From the NCBI RefSeq assembly GCF_009830105.1, contig NZ_WURB01000016.1:1-64000 (forward strand): a stretch of 64,000 bases of DNA, written 5' to 3'. This DNA comes from Microvirga makkahensis. Its GTDB lineage: Bacteria > Pseudomonadota > Alphaproteobacteria > Rhizobiales > Beijerinckiaceae. Below the pieces are notes generated by a model, which made no database searches, was not told where the DNA came from, and saw only the letters and a program-made list of their open reading frames with translations. Both the position numbers and the translations under genes were made by a program. This document shows positions 61,485 to 64,000 of this stretch, piece by piece (position 1 is the first letter of the stretch; each line of letters opens with the position of its first letter).

Positions 61485-62225
61485 TCAGCGCTTCGGCTGA
61501 ACGTAGATGTTCACCTCGAAATCGGTGTCCTGCGAATCCGTGAACTCGCTCACATATTCCTCGATGAAGGCGTCCTCGGCGACGATTTCCTTGATGTCGA
61601 GATAGGCCGTGATCGTCTCGTAGGTGCCGTCGATCTCGTCGTAGGCATCCTTGTGCACGAAGCGGAGCGCCTTGCCCTCCGGCGTCTTGCCGAACTTGAT
61701 GTCCGGCGTGAGCTCGGACTTGCCCTCCGGTACCTGCGCGACCGGGATCATCGTCTCGTATTTGAAGCCGTTGTCGTCCGTGTCCACGAAGATCGTCAGC
61801 GGGCGCCCCGCCGGAGGGATGCCGGCCTTCTTCAACTCGGCCTCGAGCTTGGCGACGGCGTTCTTGAGGTTGGTGAAGGCCTCGTCCCAGGTGCTGATGC
61901 CGGACAGAACGGCAGCGGGCTTGGCGGTGAGGACGCCTTCCTCGATGCCCGTGGGATCGCTCGGGTTGGGGAAAAGCGTCGTGCGGGCAGCCTCCTGCGC
62001 AGGTGCGGGCGCTGCGGGAGCCGCCGGAGCCGGGGCAGGCTGGGCCGTCGCAGGCTGCTGCGGCTGAGCCGGCGCCTCCGGAGGGGACGTCGAGGGCTCG
62101 GACGAGGCCGGAGCCGCCGGCGCGGGGTCGGCCGGAGACGGGCCGGGGGTCTGCGGCGCCTGCGCCAGAGACACGCTCGAGCAGAGGGCAAGCACAAGAA
62201 CGATATGGGAGGAGCGCAGCCGCAT
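61485..62225 (-). CDS. Exported GyrI-like (effector-binding domain) protein
   Basis: About 246 residues from ATG 62225. A signal peptide (RLRSSHIVLVLALCSSVSLA) is followed by a long Pro/Ala-rich linker (about 25-95). The C-terminal GyrI-like/AraC-effector-binding domain (about 105-246) includes AGRPLTIFVDTDDNGFKYET and ALRFVHKDAYDEIDGTYETI. Such domains bind small hydrophobic ligands; a periplasmic version is common in Hyphomicrobiales. The function is unknown. Confidence 0.82.
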   Translation of the reverse strand: MRLRSSHIVLVLALCSSVSLAQAPQTPGPSPADPAPAAPASSEPSTSPPEAPAQPQQPATAQPAPAPAAPAAPAPAQEAARTTLFPNPSDPTGIEEGVLTAKPAAVLSGISTWDEAFTNLKNAVAKLEAELKKAGIPPAGRPLTIFVDTDDNGFKYETMIPVAQVPEGKSELTPDIKFGKTPEGKALRFVHKDAYDEIDGTYETITAYLDIKEIVAEDAFIEEYVSEFTDSQDTDFEVNIYVQPKR

Positions 62226-62389
62226 GGGAGAGTGCCTCAAGCCTCGAATCACGAAGGGATCAGAAGCCGGAGCATAGGGAGGTTTTGATCCCGTCGCGAG
62301 GGACTCCGGAGGCTCCTGTGGAGGACGGATGGTAGCAGACTCGCGTCCCCCTCTCGCGGTTTTCCGAGTTTTCAGCCATATACGGCCTC

Positions 62390-63286
62390 ATGAGCGTCCC
62401 AATGAGCCCCCTTGCGAACCACCGCTTCCTGAAGATGAACGGTCTCGGCAACGAGATCGCCGTGCTGGACCTGCGCGGCTCGCCCCACGTGGTGAGCGCG
62501 GCGGAGGCGCGCGCCATCGCGGCCGATCCCCTCTCGCGCTTCGACCAACTGATGGTGCTGCACGATCCGGTCTCCCCCGGCACGGACGCCTACATGCGCA
62601 TCTACAACACGGACGGTTCGGAATCCGGCGCCTGCGGCAACGGCACCCGCTGCGTTGCCTGGGCCATGCTGAGCGATCCGGTTATGAGCCGCCCGGCGCG
62701 CGATACGCTGGTGCTCGAAACCAAGGCCGGGCTGCTGCCGGTGACGCCGGTTACCGACACGGTGTTCACCGTCGACATGGGTTCGCCGCGCCTCGATTGG
62801 AACGAAATTCCCCTGCGCGACCCCTATCCGGATACCCGGGTCATCGCGACCGACACGTATCTGCCGGAGGCACCCGAGCTCCAGAACCCGTCGGCCGTCG
62901 GCATGGGCAATCCGCACGCCATCTTCTGGGTGAAGGACGCCGCCGCTTACGACCTTGCCGCCATCGGCCCGAAGCTGGAGCACGATCCCGTTTTCCCCGA
63001 GCGGGCCAACATCTCCTTCGCTCAGGTCGAAAGCCCCGACCATGTGATCCTGCGGGTGTGGGAGCGCGGTGCGGGCGCCACCCGCGCCTGCGGCTCGGCC
63101 GCCTGCGCAACCCTGGTGGCGGGAGCCCGCAAGGGACTGACGGGCCGCAAGGCCACGATCACGCTTCCCGGCGGCGATCTCGTGATCGAATGGCGCGAGA
63201 GCGACGACCACGTGCTCATGACCGGCGCGACGGAGCTGGAGCAAGAGGGCTTCCTCTCGCCTGCCCTCTTTGCGGGAGCCGCGTGA
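62390..63286 (+). CDS. dapF: Diaminopimelate epimerase
   Basis: 298 residues. The two catalytic Cys residues are in [12 protein letters not shown] (Cys ~82) and [12 protein letters not shown] (Cys ~234). It converts LL- to meso-diaminopimelate for lysine and peptidoglycan. Ends TGATG with the next gene's ATG, so dapF and mtaB are coupled. Same pathway as asd at 36822. Confidence 0.96.
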   Translation: MSVPMSPLANHRFLKMNGLGNEIAVLDLRGSPHVVSAAEARAIAADPLSRFDQLMVLHDPVSPGTDAYMRIYNTDGSESGACGNGTRCVAWAMLSDPVMSRPARDTLVLETKAGLLPVTPVTDTVFTVDMGSPRLDWNEIPLRDPYPDTRVIATDTYLPEAPELQNPSAVGMGNPHAIFWVKDAAAYDLAAIGPKLEHDPVFPERANISFAQVESPDHVILRVWERGAGATRACGSAACATLVAGARKGLTGRKATITLPGGDLVIEWRESDDHVLMTGATELEQEGFLSPALFAGAA

Positions 63287-64000
63287 TGAGCGTCGAAGTC
63301 GTCACATTCGGATGCCGCCTCAACACCTACGAGTCGGAGGCCATGCAGCGCCACGCGGAAGAGGCTGGGCTCGGCGAGGTCGTCATCGTCAACACCTGCG
63401 CGGTGACCTCCGAGGCGACGCGCCAGGCGCGCCAGTCGATCCGCAAGATCGCGCGCGAAAAGCCCGATGCGCGCATCGTCGTGACGGGCTGCGCGGCGCA
63501 GGTCGAACCGGAAACCTTCGCCTCCATGCCGGAGGTTTCCCAAGTCATCGGCAACCACGAGAAGATGAAGGCCGAGACGTGGGGGGCCATGCGCGATTTC
63601 GGCGTGGGCGCCACGGAAAAGGTTCTCGTCAACGACATCATGGCGGTGAAGGAAACCGCCGTGCACCTCATCGACGGCATGCGCGGGCGAACCCGCGCCT
63701 TCGTGCAGGTGCAGAACGGCTGCGATCATCGCTGCACTTTCTGCATCATCCCTTATGGCCGCGGCAATTCCCGCTCCGTGCCCATGGGCGCGGTGGTAAG
63801 CCAGGTGCGGACCCTCGTGGAGCACGGCTCGCGGGAAGTGGTGCTCACCGGGGTCGACATCACGAGCTACGGCAAGGACCTGCCGGGCGAGCCGAAGCTC
63901 GGCACGATGGTCAAGAGCCTTTTGCGCCACGTGCCGGAGCTGGAACGCCTTCGCATCTCCTCCATCGATTCGGTGGAGGCTGATGATGATCTCCTCGACG
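63286..64000 (+). CDS. mtaB: tRNA threonylcarbamoyladenosine methylthiotransferase MtaB, N-terminal part
   Basis: The first 238 residues are present; the gene runs off the window. The UPF0004 domain has Cys residues in FGCRLNTYE, VNTCAV and VTGCAAQ. The radical-SAM cluster motif GCDHRCTFCIIPYGRGNSRS follows near 146. MtaB adds a methylthio group to t6A37 of tRNAs. The ATG overlaps the dapF stop. Confidence 0.93.
   Translation, partial: MSVEVVTFGCRLNTYESEAMQRHAEEAGLGEVVIVNTCAVTSEATRQARQSIRKIAREKPDARIVVTGCAAQVEPETFASMPEVSQVIGNHEKMKAETWGAMRDFGVGATEKVLVNDIMAVKETAVHLIDGMRGRTRAFVQVQNGCDHRCTFCIIPYGRGNSRSVPMGAVVSQVRTLVEHGSREVVLTGVDITSYGKDLPGEPKLGTMVKSLLRHVPELERLRISSIDSVEADDDLLD

Noticed and set aside
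1-64000. CRISPR arrays, prophage modules or complete insertion sequences
   Set aside because: No regularly spaced direct repeats, phage structural genes, integrases or transposases were found on reading both strands.

Overview
This is a GC-rich stretch of chromosome from an alphaproteobacterium. Gene content points to the Hyphomicrobiales (Rhizobiales), probably Methylobacteriaceae or a Microvirga-like relative. The evidence is a complete acpXL-to-lpxXL cluster for very-long-chain acyl lipid A, an IalB-family secreted protein, a YkvA protein, a GyrI-like secreted protein and dense REP-type palindromes. The genus is an inference. No prophage, CRISPR array, plasmid function or intact insertion sequence was seen.

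Layout. 1-9 kb: the start of a YbhL/Bax-inhibitor gene with a probable leader RNA, then the divergent ybbA-ybbP / tesA group, an aldo-keto reductase, thpR, a histidine-phosphatase-like protein, pterin-4a-carbinolamine dehydratase, a GFA protein, an SDR and YkvA. 8.9-16.2 kb: a candidate anti-Shine-Dalgarno small RNA, an IalB protein, rlmN, a frameshifted membrane-protein gene coupled to an intact one, a LysE exporter, a LemA/TPM-domain trio and a DUF1223 protein. 16.2-25.7 kb: lpxXL, alcohol dehydrogenase, SDR, fabF1XL, fabF2XL, fabZXL and acpXL on the minus strand. A divergent tyrosine-phosphatase-like gene and an msbA-like ABC transporter follow. Together these make, attach and probably export the C28 acyl chain of lipid A.

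25.8-36.8 kb: a second LysE exporter, an AceE/MdeB-type E1 enzyme, an AAA ATPase, tRNA-Gly(GCC), ProXp-ala, a CnoX-type thioredoxin with a Lon-N-domain protein and a Trm112-like protein, a DUF429 protein coupled to a dehydratase, carbonic anhydrase and a glycine-zipper exported protein. 36.8-51.7 kb: asd, leuB, leuD and leuC lie on one strand but are separated by unrelated genes. Among these are a sulfite-oxidase-like enzyme, a kinase-UspA fusion with a metallophosphoesterase, a third LysE exporter, an MltB-type transglycosylase and a broken lysR gene.

51.3-57.8 kb is the ribosome and SRP block: rplS, then a regulator with a divergent cysteine-synthase-like gene, then trmD, an unknown gene, rimM, rpsP, ffh and a small Cys-rich protein behind a good alphaproteobacterial promoter. 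58-64 kb: an outer-membrane barrel protein, a lower-GC island with a truncated gene, a small lipoprotein, a metallo-beta-lactamase-fold protein, a GyrI-like protein, dapF and the start of mtaB.

Intergenic spaces repeatedly carry a composite palindromic element with CGTCAT/ATGACG ends. Six composite copies and several half copies are visible. Two genes (membrane protein at 11456, lysR at 46963) are each broken by two frameshifts that cancel out. No single large new system is evident. The strongest leads are the small-RNA locus at 8.93-9.08 kb, the condensing-enzyme-like subunit FabF2XL that lacks its catalytic cysteine, and the kinase-UspA/metallophosphoesterase pair.
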